A stretch of 64,000 bases of DNA from CAWCGU01 sp963795195. GTDB lineage: Bacteria; Actinomycetota; Thermoleophilia; Solirubrobacterales; 70-9. The notes under the pieces were generated by a model. It was given only the letters and a program-made list of their open reading frames with translations. It was not told the DNA's origin and ran no database searches. The DNA lies in contig CAWCGU010000006.1 in the NCBI GenBank assembly GCA_963795195.1, positions 2,108,001-2,172,000 of the forward strand, given 5' to 3'. A program made the position numbers and the translations under genes. Positions 34,064 to 42,090 of this stretch are shown in pieces (position 1 is the stretch's first letter; each line of letters opens with the position of its first letter).

Positions 34064-35242
34064 GTGCCGACCGACCGCAGATTCGACATCGTCGTCTTCG
34101 GCGCCACCGGGTTCACCGGGGCGCTGTGCGCCGAGTACCTGGCGGCGAACGCCGCCGAGGGCACGCGCTGGGCTCTCGCGGGCCGCAACCCCGCCAAGCT
34201 CGAAGGAGTCCGCGCCCGGCTCGCGGAGTCCAACCCGGCCTGCGCCGAGCTCGAGCTGCTGCACGCCGACGTCGGCGAACCCGCCTCCCTGCGTGAGGTC
34301 GCAGAGTCGACGAAGGCCGTGATCACAACCGTCGGGCCCTACGTGAAGTACGGGGGGCCGCTGGTTGAGGCCTGCGCCCGCAGCGGCACCGACTATCTCG
34401 ACCTCACCGGCGAGCCGGAGTTCGTCGACCTCATGTACGTCCGCCACCACGCCGCCGCCGAGAAGTCGGGAGCAAGGATCGTGCACTGCTGTGGCTTCGA
34501 CTCGATTCCGCACGACCTCGGCGCGTACTTCACCGTCACCCAGCTGCCCGAGGGTGTGCCGCTTTCCGTCCAGGGCTACGTCCGCGCCGGCGGCCGCCCC
34601 AGCGGTGGAACCGCACACTCCGCGATCGGGGCCTTCTCGAGGGTCAGGGAGTGGCGCAAGGTCAGCGCCGAGCGCGCAAAGGTCGAGCCGCGGGGGAAAG
34701 GTCGCATCGTCAAAGGCGATCGCGGCCATCCCCACCGCGTCAGCGAGCTCGGCGCCTGGGCGTTGCCGATGCCGACCGTCGATCCGCAAATCGTCCTGCG
34801 CTCGGGCCGGGCGCTGGAGCGCTACGGCCCCGAGTTCCGCTACGGCCACTACATGGCGCTCAAGCATCTGCCGCAGGCTGTCGCGCTGCCGATAGGGATT
34901 GCCGGCTTGTTCACGCTTGCGCAGATCCCTCCGGCACGCAACTTCATGCTGAGCCGCGTCCAGCCCGGTCAGGGGCCGTCGCCGGAGCAGCGCGCAAAGG
35001 GCTGGTTCAATGTGCGCTTCCACGGCGCGGGCGGCGGAGTCAAGGTCGCCACGGAGGTCAGCGGTGGCGACCCCGGCTACGGCGAGACGGCCAAGATGCT
35101 TGGGGAGGCCGCGCTCTGTCTCGTTCACGACGATCTGCCGGACACCTCGGGTCAGGTGACCACGGCGCAGGCGATGGGCCAGCCGCTGATCGACCGACTC
35201 GTGCGCGCAGGTATCGGCTTCAACGTGGTGCCGGCGAGCTGA
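34064..35242 (+). CDS. Saccharopine dehydrogenase-like/trans-acting enoyl reductase family protein
   Basis: 392 aa from GTG 34064. The N-terminal Rossmann motif is DIVVFGATGFTGALCAEYL; GRNPAKLEGV, ITTVGPYVKYGGPLVEACARSGTDYLDLTGEPEFV and HCCGFDSIPHDLGAYF follow, matching the SCCPDH-like group that includes mycobacterial trans-acting enoyl reductases of lipid synthesis. A hydrophobic segment (LPQAVALPIGIAGLFTLAQI) near residue 280 suggests membrane association, as in that group. No lysine pathway genes are close; a lipid-related NAD(P)-dependent reduction is more plausible. The ROK gene starts 8 nt after its stop. Confidence 0.82.
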   Translation: MPTDRRFDIVVFGATGFTGALCAEYLAANAAEGTRWALAGRNPAKLEGVRARLAESNPACAELELLHADVGEPASLREVAESTKAVITTVGPYVKYGGPLVEACARSGTDYLDLTGEPEFVDLMYVRHHAAAEKSGARIVHCCGFDSIPHDLGAYFTVTQLPEGVPLSVQGYVRAGGRPSGGTAHSAIGAFSRVREWRKVSAERAKVEPRGKGRIVKGDRGHPHRVSELGAWALPMPTVDPQIVLRSGRALERYGPEFRYGHYMALKHLPQAVALPIGIAGLFTLAQIPPARNFMLSRVQPGQGPSPEQRAKGWFNVRFHGAGGGVKVATEVSGGDPGYGETAKMLGEAALCLVHDDLPDTSGQVTTAQAMGQPLIDRLVRAGIGFNVVPAS

Positions 35243-35250
35243 GGACCGGA

Positions 35251-36213
35251 ATGCCCTCGCCAAAGCGAAGAGGCGGTATCGATCTGGGCGGGACCAAGAT
35301 CCAGGCGGCGATCGTCAACAGCCGCAACCAGGTGATCAGCCAGAGCCGGCGCCCGACCCCGCGCAGCGGCGGGCCGCAGGACGTGATCGACGAGATGGCG
35401 GGAGCGATGCTCGATGCGACCGAGGCGCTCGGCATCGAACCGACGGCCCTCGTCGGCTGCGGCGTCGGATCCCCCGGCAAGGTCGACGGAAAGTTGGGCA
35501 CGGTCACCGGGGCGGGCAACCTCCCAGACTGGGACGGGACCTTCCCGATGGCCCGGCAGCTATCCGCCGCGCTCGACACCGTCGTCAAGCTCGGCAACGA
35601 CGTCCAGGTGGCGACCGATTCGGAGGCGAAGCTCGGGGCCGGGCGCGGGTCGAAGGCGCTGCTCGGCGTCTTCTGGGGTACGGGTGTCGGCGGCGGCATC
35701 GTGCTCGACGGCAAGCCCTGGCTCGGCCGGGGCGCCGCCGGTGAGATCGGCCACATGGTCATCAAGCGCGGTGGCCGCCGCTGCCCCTGCGGGCGCCGCG
35801 GTTGCATGGAGGCGTATGCCGGCCGGGCCGCGATGGAAGCCCGCGCGCGCAAGCTCGTCGCCGGGGGCCGAGAGACGATCCTCTTCGCGGAAATGGAGCA
35901 CAAGGGCAAGGACCGGCTGACGAGCGCCGTCTGGGCTGCCGCACTGAAGCACGGCGACGAGATGGCCGCCGAGCTGATCGACGAGGCGGTGGAGGCGATC
36001 GGCGCCGCCGTTGCGTCGGCCTGCAACCTGCTCGACATCGAGACGGTGGTTGTCGGCGGCGGCCTCGGCCTGCGGCTGGGCGAGCCCTACCTGGTACGGA
36101 TCGAAAAGCAGGCGATGAAGAACATGTTCGCCGACGAGAACCCGCCGGCGATCAAGCTCGCCGAACTTGGCGACCTCGGCGGCGCGATCGGCGCCTCGCT
36201 GCTCGTGGGGTAG
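35251..36213 (+). CDS. ROK-family sugar kinase (glucokinase-like)
   Basis: 320 aa from ATG 35251. The ATP phosphate loop is GGIDLGGTKIQAAI, the sugar site includes GVGSPGKVDG, NDVQVATDSEAKLGAG and WGTGVGGGIVLDG, and the zinc-binding ROK signature is complete: GEIGHMVIKRGGRRCPCGRRGCMEAYAG. The catalytic Asp is in LGNDVQ. ROK proteins phosphorylate glucose or related hexoses, some using polyphosphate; no HTH is fused so it is an enzyme rather than a repressor. Exact sugar is not determinable. It lies close behind the enoyl-reductase-like gene and may be co-transcribed. Confidence 0.9.
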   Translation: MPSPKRRGGIDLGGTKIQAAIVNSRNQVISQSRRPTPRSGGPQDVIDEMAGAMLDATEALGIEPTALVGCGVGSPGKVDGKLGTVTGAGNLPDWDGTFPMARQLSAALDTVVKLGNDVQVATDSEAKLGAGRGSKALLGVFWGTGVGGGIVLDGKPWLGRGAAGEIGHMVIKRGGRRCPCGRRGCMEAYAGRAAMEARARKLVAGGRETILFAEMEHKGKDRLTSAVWAAALKHGDEMAAELIDEAVEAIGAAVASACNLLDIETVVVGGGLGLRLGEPYLVRIEKQAMKNMFADENPPAIKLAELGDLGGAIGASLLVG

Positions 36214-36249
36214 GGCGCGAGCCGCGCACCGTTCCCGGCCCGCGATTGT

Positions 36250-36903
36250 TCAGCGGGCCCCCGCGAAAAAGGCGAGTCCGCCATCCTGGCTGAGCTGCAC
36301 GCTCTCCAGGCCGGCGTCCAGCAGCCAGCCCTCGAGTCTCTCCGGGCTCGCCACCCATCCGAACGTGCCGCCTCGCTTGTTGAGCTTGATGAACGCGTCC
36401 TGCCGCCACCCCGCCCCCTTGACCACGGAGGTGCCGCGCAGCTGGCCGCCCGGCTTCAGTACCCGCGCCATCTCGGTGAGGGCGGCCGGCGGATCGCGAA
36501 AGCAGTGAAGGCTGTTGTAGGTGAGGACGAGGTCGAAGCTCGCGTCTTCGAAGGGCAGCGCCTCCACGTCGGCGTCGACGAACTCGATCATCTCGAGGCC
36601 GAGCTTCTGCGCCATCGCGCGCGCGCGCTCGAGCATCACCGGGGAGATGTCGCCGGCGACGTAGCGCACCTCCTGGCCGGGTCTGAGGCCCCTGAACGCG
36701 AGCCCCCCGCCGCAGGGAACGTCAAGGACCGAGGTTCCCGCCTCCAGTTCGCCGAGCCGCTCGATCTCAGCGCTGAGACGGCGTGTATCGGTTCCCCAGA
36801 TCGCCCGGCCGAAGACGCGCGCCACGCCTTCTCGTTCGACGACAGAGTCGTAGGCGACGGCACTCGCCCTCCCGGTTCGCCAATGTTCGCGTACGTCCGA
36901 CAC
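36250..36903 (-). CDS. Class I SAM-dependent methyltransferase
   Basis: 217 aa. The SAM-binding motif I is SVLDVPCGGGLAFRGL, motif II VRYVAGDISPVMLERARA, and the VEALPFEDASFDLVLTYNSLHCFRDPPAALTEMARVLKPGG stretch is the UbiE/Coq5-like motif block. The substrate is unknown; the C-terminal GTSVVKGAGWRQDAFIKLNKRGGTFGW may form the acceptor site. It follows the desaturase gene on the same strand with a 50-nt gap, so a lipid methylation role is conceivable but only inferred. The ATG at 36903 is preceded by no strong ribosome site. Confidence 0.88.
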   Translation of the reverse strand: MSDVREHWRTGRASAVAYDSVVEREGVARVFGRAIWGTDTRRLSAEIERLGELEAGTSVLDVPCGGGLAFRGLRPGQEVRYVAGDISPVMLERARAMAQKLGLEMIEFVDADVEALPFEDASFDLVLTYNSLHCFRDPPAALTEMARVLKPGGQLRGTSVVKGAGWRQDAFIKLNKRGGTFGWVASPERLEGWLLDAGLESVQLSQDGGLAFFAGAR

Positions 36904-36953
36904 GGCCTAGGTGTATCGCAGTCCCGGCTCCGCCGTCGGGCCGGCGGCGACGA

Positions 36954-37892
36954 TCAGCCCGCCTGCACGGCTGGGGGTGAGCTCGTTCGCTCACTGAGCC
37001 TCTCGGCCTGGCGCCCCGGCGGGATGCGAACGACGTTCCAGATCAGCCCGCTGCGCTCGAGCGCCCAGATCAGCGCCGCGGAGGGGTCGAGCTCGAAGCG
37101 ACGCAGCCCGGCGACCGCGGAGCGCGGGAAGGCGTGGTGGTTGTGATGCCAGGACTCGCCCAGCGACGGCAGGGCGAGCCAGAAGACGTTGCGCGACTCG
37201 TCGTCGGTGTCGAAGCGACGGGTGCCGAGGAAGTGGCAGATCGAGTTGACGCTCCAGGTGACGTGGTGGACCACGAACACCCTCACGAGCCCTCCCCAGA
37301 GGATGGCGGTCAGCGCCCCGGCGAGCGTGCCGGTGAAGGTGAGGCCGAGCAGGCCCGGCAGCAATAGCCCGGCGATACCGATCGCCAGGAAGTGACGGTT
37401 GATGAAACGCATGCTCGGGTCCTCGCAGAGGTCCGGCGCGTACTTGCGGCGTTGCGCTTGACCCTGCTCGACGACGAGCCAGCCGACGTGCGAGTGCCAG
37501 AGGCCGCGGAAGACGGAGGCCACTCCCTCCCCGTGACCGACGTGCGGGCTGTGGGGGTCGCCCTCGACATCGGTGTGCGCATGGTGCTTGCGATGGTCGG
37601 CGACCCAGCTGATCACAGGTCCTTGAAACGCCATCGTGCCGAGCACAGCGAACGTGTACTCGAGCGGCTTCGAGGTTGCGAAGGACCGGTGTGTCAGCAG
37701 GCGGTGGAAGCCGACCGTGACGCCGAGCGCGGTGATCAGGTACATGAGGGCGAAGATCGCGAGGTCGGTTGCGTCGACGAGGCTGTTCGGAAGCAGCACG
37801 ATCGCGGCGACCGTCGCGACGAAAGGAACGACGACTGCGCCTGCGTTCGAGATCTTGGCGACTCTGGTCATGGCACCGAGGTTAGGTGGCAT
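36954..37892 (-). CDS. Acyl-CoA/acyl-lipid delta-9-type fatty acid desaturase
   Basis: 312 aa membrane di-iron desaturase. The three His boxes are HRLLTH, HRKHHAHTD and HNHHAFPRSA. Hydrophobic spans occur at about residues 20-40, 45-62, 75-95, 170-190 and 195-215. The GDPHSPH and WSVNSICHFLGTRRFDTDDESRN segments are family hallmarks. It would introduce a double bond into membrane fatty acids. Start could be ATG 37892 or ATG 37871 (MTRVAKIS); neither has a good ribosome site. The divergent PucR-type gene starts within 60 nt and is a candidate regulator. Confidence 0.9.
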   Translation of the reverse strand: MPPNLGAMTRVAKISNAGAVVVPFVATVAAIVLLPNSLVDATDLAIFALMYLITALGVTVGFHRLLTHRSFATSKPLEYTFAVLGTMAFQGPVISWVADHRKHHAHTDVEGDPHSPHVGHGEGVASVFRGLWHSHVGWLVVEQGQAQRRKYAPDLCEDPSMRFINRHFLAIGIAGLLLPGLLGLTFTGTLAGALTAILWGGLVRVFVVHHVTWSVNSICHFLGTRRFDTDDESRNVFWLALPSLGESWHHNHHAFPRSAVAGLRRFELDPSAALIWALERSGLIWNVVRIPPGRQAERLSERTSSPPAVQAG

Positions 37893-37906
37893 TCGAAAAG
37901 ATGAAC

Positions 37907-37935
37907 TTGAACGTATGGCACATTCTCGGTACAGT
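37907..37935 (+). promoter_or_regulatory. Promoter of the PucR-type regulator gene
   Basis: TTGAAC (37907-37912) and TACAGT (37930-37935) are separated by exactly 17 nt, the best sigma-70-type promoter seen in the window. Expected transcription start is about 37942, only a few bases before the GTG at 37949, so the mRNA would be nearly leaderless. Confidence 0.6.
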
Positions 37936-37948
37936 TTTTGTCAGTTCA

Positions 37949-39127
37949 GTGATAACAACGCTCCGCACCGAACCCTGGCGTTCCCTGCCTCCATCGACGG
38001 CCGATCTGCTCGAGCCCGAGCTCGGCACGATCAGCGCCGCGATCATCGAGGCGATCGCCGCCGAGGTGCCGGAGTACGCGCGGCCCCTGGAGGGCGCGTT
38101 CGGGCGCGGGCTGCGTACCGGGATCACGGAGGCGCTGAGCCAGTTCGTCGCCCTGATCCGGGACCCTGACGCGGGACGCGGCGGGCGCGAGGTCTACCTC
38201 GGGCTCGGGCATGGGGAGTTTCGCCAGGGACGCACGCTCGACTCGCTGCTCTCCGCCTATCGGGTCGGAGCCAGGGTCGCCTGGCGCCAGATTTCAACTG
38301 CGGCGCGCCGTGCCGACCTGGACGCCGAACTCGTCAGCGTGCTCGCCGAATCGATCTTCGCCTACATCGACGAGATCTCGGCAGACTCGGTCGAGGGGTT
38401 CTCCGAGGCGCGATCGGAGATCGAGGGGGAGCGCCGGCGCCGGCGCCGGGAGCTCGTCGGGCTGCTGCTGCGCGAACCGCCCGTCGAGGAGCCGGATCTG
38501 CGTGCTGCGGCGGCTCTCGCGGGGGTGCCGCTGCCCCACCGTGCCGCCGCGCTCGCCTGTCCGGACTCGCAGCTCGGCGATCTCGTCCGCGGCCTCACGG
38601 TTAACACCCTGGCCGCGACGGTTGACGGGATCGGCTGCGTGATCGTCGGCGACCCCGACGGGCCCGGGCGTCGCGAGCAGCTCGAACGCGCGGCCGCCGG
38701 CCTCGCTGCCGCGATCGGGCCCTCCGGCGCGATCCGTGAGCTGCGGGGCTCGTGGTCGATTGCGCTCGGGATCCTGGGGGCCGTCGAAGCCGGAGCGATC
38801 GCCAGGTCAGGCCTGGCGGTGGCGGATGAACTGATGACAGAGCTGCTGCTATACGAGTCCAGGGAGCTGATCGCGCAGCTCGCGTCGCGGCGGCTCGAGT
38901 CTTTCGAAGGGCTGACGCCGAAGGCTCGTGCACGGATGGAGGAGACGGCCTTGGCATATGTGCAATGCGGCGGCAACGCGGTCGCGATCGCAAGCGCCCT
39001 GCACGTCCATCCGCAGACCGCCCGTTACCGGCTCGTCCGCCTTCGCGAGCTGCTCGGCGCCTCGCTCGACGACCCGGACAGGCGCCTCGAGCTCGAGTTG
39101 GTGTTGCGCGGTGCGGGGGTAGGGTGA
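37949..39127 (+). CDS. PucR-type helix-turn-helix transcriptional regulator
   Basis: 392 aa if started at GTG 37949, which fits the promoter just upstream; upstream in-frame starts at 37886 and 37901 would run into the desaturase start and the promoter. The N-terminal half contains the RsbR-like/helical sensing region (ISAAIIEAIAAEVPEYARPLEGAFGRGLRTGITEAL). The C-terminal 60 residues (MEETALAYVQCGGNAVAIASALHVHPQTARYRLVRLRELLGASLDDPDRRLELELVLR) are the PucR HTH_30 domain, with HPQTARYRLVRL as recognition helix. Such regulators often control adjacent catabolic or lipid genes. Effector is unknown. Confidence 0.85.
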   Translation: MITTLRTEPWRSLPPSTADLLEPELGTISAAIIEAIAAEVPEYARPLEGAFGRGLRTGITEALSQFVALIRDPDAGRGGREVYLGLGHGEFRQGRTLDSLLSAYRVGARVAWRQISTAARRADLDAELVSVLAESIFAYIDEISADSVEGFSEARSEIEGERRRRRRELVGLLLREPPVEEPDLRAAAALAGVPLPHRAAALACPDSQLGDLVRGLTVNTLAATVDGIGCVIVGDPDGPGRREQLERAAAGLAAAIGPSGAIRELRGSWSIALGILGAVEAGAIARSGLAVADELMTELLLYESRELIAQLASRRLESFEGLTPKARARMEETALAYVQCGGNAVAIASALHVHPQTARYRLVRLRELLGASLDDPDRRLELELVLRGAGVG

Positions 39128-39138
39128 TACGAGCGCGC

Positions 39139-40002
39139 ATGGCTGCACAGATCGACCCCGGGACAAGCATCGGCACCGTCAGCCTGACCGTTGCCGACCT
39201 CGATCGTGCCTGTTCGTTCTACGAGCGGGCGATCGGCCTGCAGACCCTGCGACGCGATCCGGGGGAGGCCAGCCTGGGCACAAACGAAACGGCGCTCGTC
39301 CGGCTTATTTCAGATCCGGCCGCCCCGCCAAGGCCGCCCGGGACGACCGGCCTCTTCCACCTCGCCATCCTTGTGCCCGACAGGGCCGAGCTGGCGCGCT
39401 CGCTGCGCCGGGTCGCAGACGCCGGTGGGCGTCTCAGCGGGGCATCTGATCACTTCGTGAGCGAAGCCCTCTATCTGGACGACCCGGAGGGCAACGGGAT
39501 CGAGATCTACCGTGACCGCCCGCGCCGGGAATGGGAGACGGTCGGCGGTGAGTTGAAGATGGGCAGCGTGTCGCTCGATCTCGACGGCCTGCTCGCCTCC
39601 ACGCCGGCCGCAGCCGCGCCGGTGGCCGGCGGGACCCGGATGGGCCATGTCCACCTGAACGTCGCCGACCTGGCGGACGCGGAGTCGTTTTACTGTGGAC
39701 TGCTCGGGTTCGAGGTGACCGTGCGCAGCTACCCGGGTGCTCTGTTCGTTTCGGCCGGTGCCTACCACCATCACCTCGGTCTCAACACCTGGGCCGGGGA
39801 AGGAGCAAAGGCGCCGCCGCCGGGTGCTCGGGGCCTTCAGAGCTTCGAGGTCGTGCTGCCGGGTCCGGGTCCGCTCGAGGATCTGGCGGGGCGCCTGCAG
39901 GCCTCCGGCGTCCAGACCGCTGACCGCGATGGGGTACTGGAGGTCGCCGATCCTTTCGGCAACCGGGTGCGGCTTCGCTCAGATCGCGCGCAGGACAGCT
40001 AG
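39139..40002 (+). CDS. Two-domain VOC (glyoxalase/ring-cleavage dioxygenase-like) protein
   Basis: 287 aa from ATG 39139, 11 nt after the PucR stop. Two tandem VOC domains: the first (about residues 10-125) has VSLTVADLDRACSFYERAIGL, LFHLAILVPDR and LYLDDPEGNGIEIYRDRP; the second (about 165-280) has GHVHLNVADLADAESFYCGLLGFEV, HHHLGLNTWAGEG and VADPFGNRVRL. The arrangement resembles catechol-2,3-dioxygenase (CatE)-like proteins; His and Glu metal ligands can be picked in GHVHLN, HHLGLN and GIEIY. Whether it is a dioxygenase or another VOC enzyme is not decided by sequence. Confidence 0.85.
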   Translation: MAAQIDPGTSIGTVSLTVADLDRACSFYERAIGLQTLRRDPGEASLGTNETALVRLISDPAAPPRPPGTTGLFHLAILVPDRAELARSLRRVADAGGRLSGASDHFVSEALYLDDPEGNGIEIYRDRPRREWETVGGELKMGSVSLDLDGLLASTPAAAAPVAGGTRMGHVHLNVADLADAESFYCGLLGFEVTVRSYPGALFVSAGAYHHHLGLNTWAGEGAKAPPPGARGLQSFEVVLPGPGPLEDLAGRLQASGVQTADRDGVLEVADPFGNRVRLRSDRAQDS

Positions 40003-40067
40003 CGCGACCTCGTCACGCCCGTGGCAGTGCCAGTCGAGCACTCGTGACGGCAAGCCAGCTCGAGCCC

Positions 40068-40697
40068 CTAGTGGGACTGAACGCCGGAGGCGGCCACGAA
40101 GATCGCGGCGCAGTGATCGACGAGGCGTTCTCGCGATACGTCCAGGCGTCCTTCGAGCCAGGCGATCAGGACCTCGGCCAGCCCGCCGATCAGCAGCTGC
40201 GCGGTCAGCTCGGCGGAGCGCTGGTCACCGGCATCGGGGCCCAGGAACTCGCGACCCTGCCGGGCGGTCAGCTGCGCGAATCCGTGCAGCACGTCGAGAC
40301 GGCGCCGCATCAGCGCCTCGCTCCCCATCGCCTCGATGAAGGCGACCCTGCCCTTGCGCGGATCCGCGGTCATCAGCTCGACGAAGGCGGCAATCACAGC
40401 GCGCGAGCGGCCGAGGGCGTCGTCCGGTGCCGAATCGAGAGCGCCCAGCACCGCCTCCATGGCCTCTCCCGTGACGCGATCGAAAACCGCTACAAGCAGC
40501 GCGTCGAGGTCCGGAAAGCTCTCGTAGAAGTAGCGCGGATTGAGCTTGGCCTGATGGCAGACCGCGCGCACGGTGGTGGCCTGCCAGCCGTCGGTGCCGA
40601 GCATCTCGAGACCGGCGTCGAGCAACTGCTCGCGGCGCCCGGCGCGCCGTTCGTCGGCGGGCACCCCTCCGTAGACGCCGCTCGGTGTAGTTGCCAC
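40068..40697 (-). CDS. TetR-family transcriptional repressor
   Basis: 209 aa. The DNA-binding head is RREQLLDAGLEMLGTDGWQATTVRAVCHQAKLNPRYFYESFPDLDALLVAVFD, a standard TetR helix-turn-helix with the FYESF recognition element. The rest is a helical ligand-binding body. It is divergent from the small secreted protein gene at 40733 with 35 nt between starts, and convergent with the VOC gene. Ligand and targets are unknown; the divergent gene is a possible target. Confidence 0.9.
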   Translation of the reverse strand: MATTPSGVYGGVPADERRAGRREQLLDAGLEMLGTDGWQATTVRAVCHQAKLNPRYFYESFPDLDALLVAVFDRVTGEAMEAVLGALDSAPDDALGRSRAVIAAFVELMTADPRKGRVAFIEAMGSEALMRRRLDVLHGFAQLTARQGREFLGPDAGDQRSAELTAQLLIGGLAEVLIAWLEGRLDVSRERLVDHCAAIFVAASGVQSH

Positions 40698-40732
40698 GCC
40701 TGCAGTCTGGCAGGGCGTGTAATGATTCAGGG

Positions 40733-41209
40733 GTGAACGAGACGGACGGGCAAGTGAGCACCACGATCTCTCGCAGGCTCCCTTTCGTCGCCTTGATCGC
40801 GACCGTCTTCGCCTGTGCGTACTTTGCGCCTTCCGCGATGGCCGCCAAGGAGGGTGCGGGCATTCGCCTGGTCGACAGCCGCTACGGCAAGATCATCGTC
40901 GACGCCTCGGGACTGACCCTCTATGCGTTCACCAAGGACGACAAGAACAAGAGCCGCTGCTACGGGTCATGTGCGACGGCTTGGCCGCCGCTCTATACAA
41001 AGGGCAAGCCGGTCGCGCTCGACGGTGCGCGCTCGAAGCGTCTCGGGACAACCAGCCGCAAGGACGGCCGCCGCCAGGTCACCTACGGGGGCAACCCCCT
41101 CTACTACTACGTCGGCGAGGACGCCCCCGGCGAGATCTTCTGCCAGAACGTCTTCGGATTCGGCGGTCTGTGGCTGTTGGTGAACCGCGGCGGCGATCCG
41201 GTTCGCTGA
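40733..41209 (+). CDS. Secreted COG4315-like protein with repeated YxFxxD motifs
   Basis: 158 aa from GTG 40733, or from GTG 40754. The signal peptide is SRRLPFVALIATVFACAYFAPSAMA. The mature part has two copies of the predicted secreted repeat: YGKIIVDASGLTLYAFTKDDKNKSRCYGSCATAWPPLY and TSRKDGRRQVTYGGNPLYYYVGEDAPGEIFCQNVFGFGGLWLLV. This is the small family of secreted actinobacterial proteins with LYxFxxD motifs and a CYGxCAxxWPPL pocket; the function is not established. A Cys after the signal is absent, so it is soluble rather than a lipoprotein. Divergent from the TetR gene. Confidence 0.82.
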   Translation: MNETDGQVSTTISRRLPFVALIATVFACAYFAPSAMAAKEGAGIRLVDSRYGKIIVDASGLTLYAFTKDDKNKSRCYGSCATAWPPLYTKGKPVALDGARSKRLGTTSRKDGRRQVTYGGNPLYYYVGEDAPGEIFCQNVFGFGGLWLLVNRGGDPVR

Positions 41210-41213
41210 CGCG

Positions 41214-42062
41214 TCAGCGCCCGGGCAAACCCGGCAGGCTCGGGAGCTGTCGCGACCGGGAGCTCCTCTGCATCTTCTCGACTTCGTTGCCGAGCGCCTT
41301 CTCGACGGCTTCGGTCATCGTCAGCTGGAAGACGGCCAGCGTCGCCTCTGCGGCCAGGGGCCGCAGGCGCTCGAGCGCTTCGAGTACTCGCGGCCAGTTT
41401 TGATCCGGGTTCTCAGATTCGAGGAACGGCTTCCAAACCTCCTCGAGGAAGAGCGCGACGAAAGCTCGCGAGACACCCTTGGCGTGGTGGCGGAGCTTCG
41501 CCGCGACCTCGAGCGTCACTTCGGGTGAGACGCCGAGCGCGCTCAGTTCGTCGCCGGCACGAGCCAGTCTCGGGCTGAGTTGCTCGTAGCGACCGTCGCC
41601 GAGCGGGCGAAGCAGGCCGAGCCGCTGCGCCTTGCGAAGCAGGTCCGGTGCGCCTCCGAAGCGCTCGGCCAATTCCTCGATCGTGACGATCTCCGGCTGT
41701 TCGTCCTCGAAGGGTTCACGAAGCGCTCGTGTGAACCGCAGCACCTCGCCGCTCGCCTCGCCGCTGCCGGCCAGCAGCCTGCGGATTGCCTCGAGGTTGA
41801 AGCCCTCGGCCTGCATCTCGCGGATCAACTCGATGCGGGCCACGTGGTCGGGTCCGTAGTAGCCGGTCCGGGCTCGGACGAGCGGTGACTGCAGCAGTCC
41901 GCGCGACTGATGGGCGCGGATGTTGCGAACGGTCATCCCCGTGCGCTGGGCGAGTTCGTCGATGGTCAACTCGGCCTCCTCGGATGTCTCGCCGCTTTCC
42001 GGCGCCTGCGAGGGGGGCTCCTGCGTGACGTCGCTCACACTTCGAGATTGTACGTGTTTCAT
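41214..42062 (-). CDS. MerR-family transcriptional regulator
   Basis: 282 aa. After a Glu/Ser-rich N-terminal stretch of about 30 residues, the MerR winged HTH is LTIDELAQRTGMTVRNIRAHQSRGLLQSPLVRARTGYYGPDHVARIELIREMQAEGFNLEAIRRLL. The central and C-terminal parts include a second helical region (VTIEELAERFGGAPDLLRKAQRLGLL) and a long all-alpha effector domain. No Cys pair typical of metal-sensing MerR proteins is present, so a metal inducer is unlikely. Its start is 28 nt from the divergent polytopic membrane protein gene at 42091, the likely target. The true start may be the GTG eight codons downstream. Confidence 0.88.
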   Translation of the reverse strand: MKHVQSRSVSDVTQEPPSQAPESGETSEEAELTIDELAQRTGMTVRNIRAHQSRGLLQSPLVRARTGYYGPDHVARIELIREMQAEGFNLEAIRRLLAGSGEASGEVLRFTRALREPFEDEQPEIVTIEELAERFGGAPDLLRKAQRLGLLRPLGDGRYEQLSPRLARAGDELSALGVSPEVTLEVAAKLRHHAKGVSRAFVALFLEEVWKPFLESENPDQNWPRVLEALERLRPLAAEATLAVFQLTMTEAVEKALGNEVEKMQRSSRSRQLPSLPGLPGR

Positions 42063-42078
42063 GTGCCATCAATCGGTG

Positions 42079-42084
42079 TAACAT
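42079..42084 (+). promoter_or_regulatory. -10 element giving a leaderless start for the 42091 membrane protein gene
   Basis: TAACAT ends 6 nt before the ATG at 42091, so transcription would begin at or next to the start codon. No good -35 hexamer is present at 17 nt, which suits an activator-dependent promoter beside a divergent MerR gene, but that is inference. Confidence 0.4.
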
Positions 42085-42090
42085 AGGACC

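Noticed and set aside
34651..35250. An N-terminal extension of the ROK kinase
   Set aside because: It overlaps the enoyl-reductase-like gene in another frame and reads as Arg-rich nonsense; ATG 35251 is the natural start.
40003..40067. CGTCAC/GTGACG inverted repeat between the VOC and TetR genes as a terminator
   Set aside because: The stem is only 6 bp with a loop near 30 nt, too weak to support.
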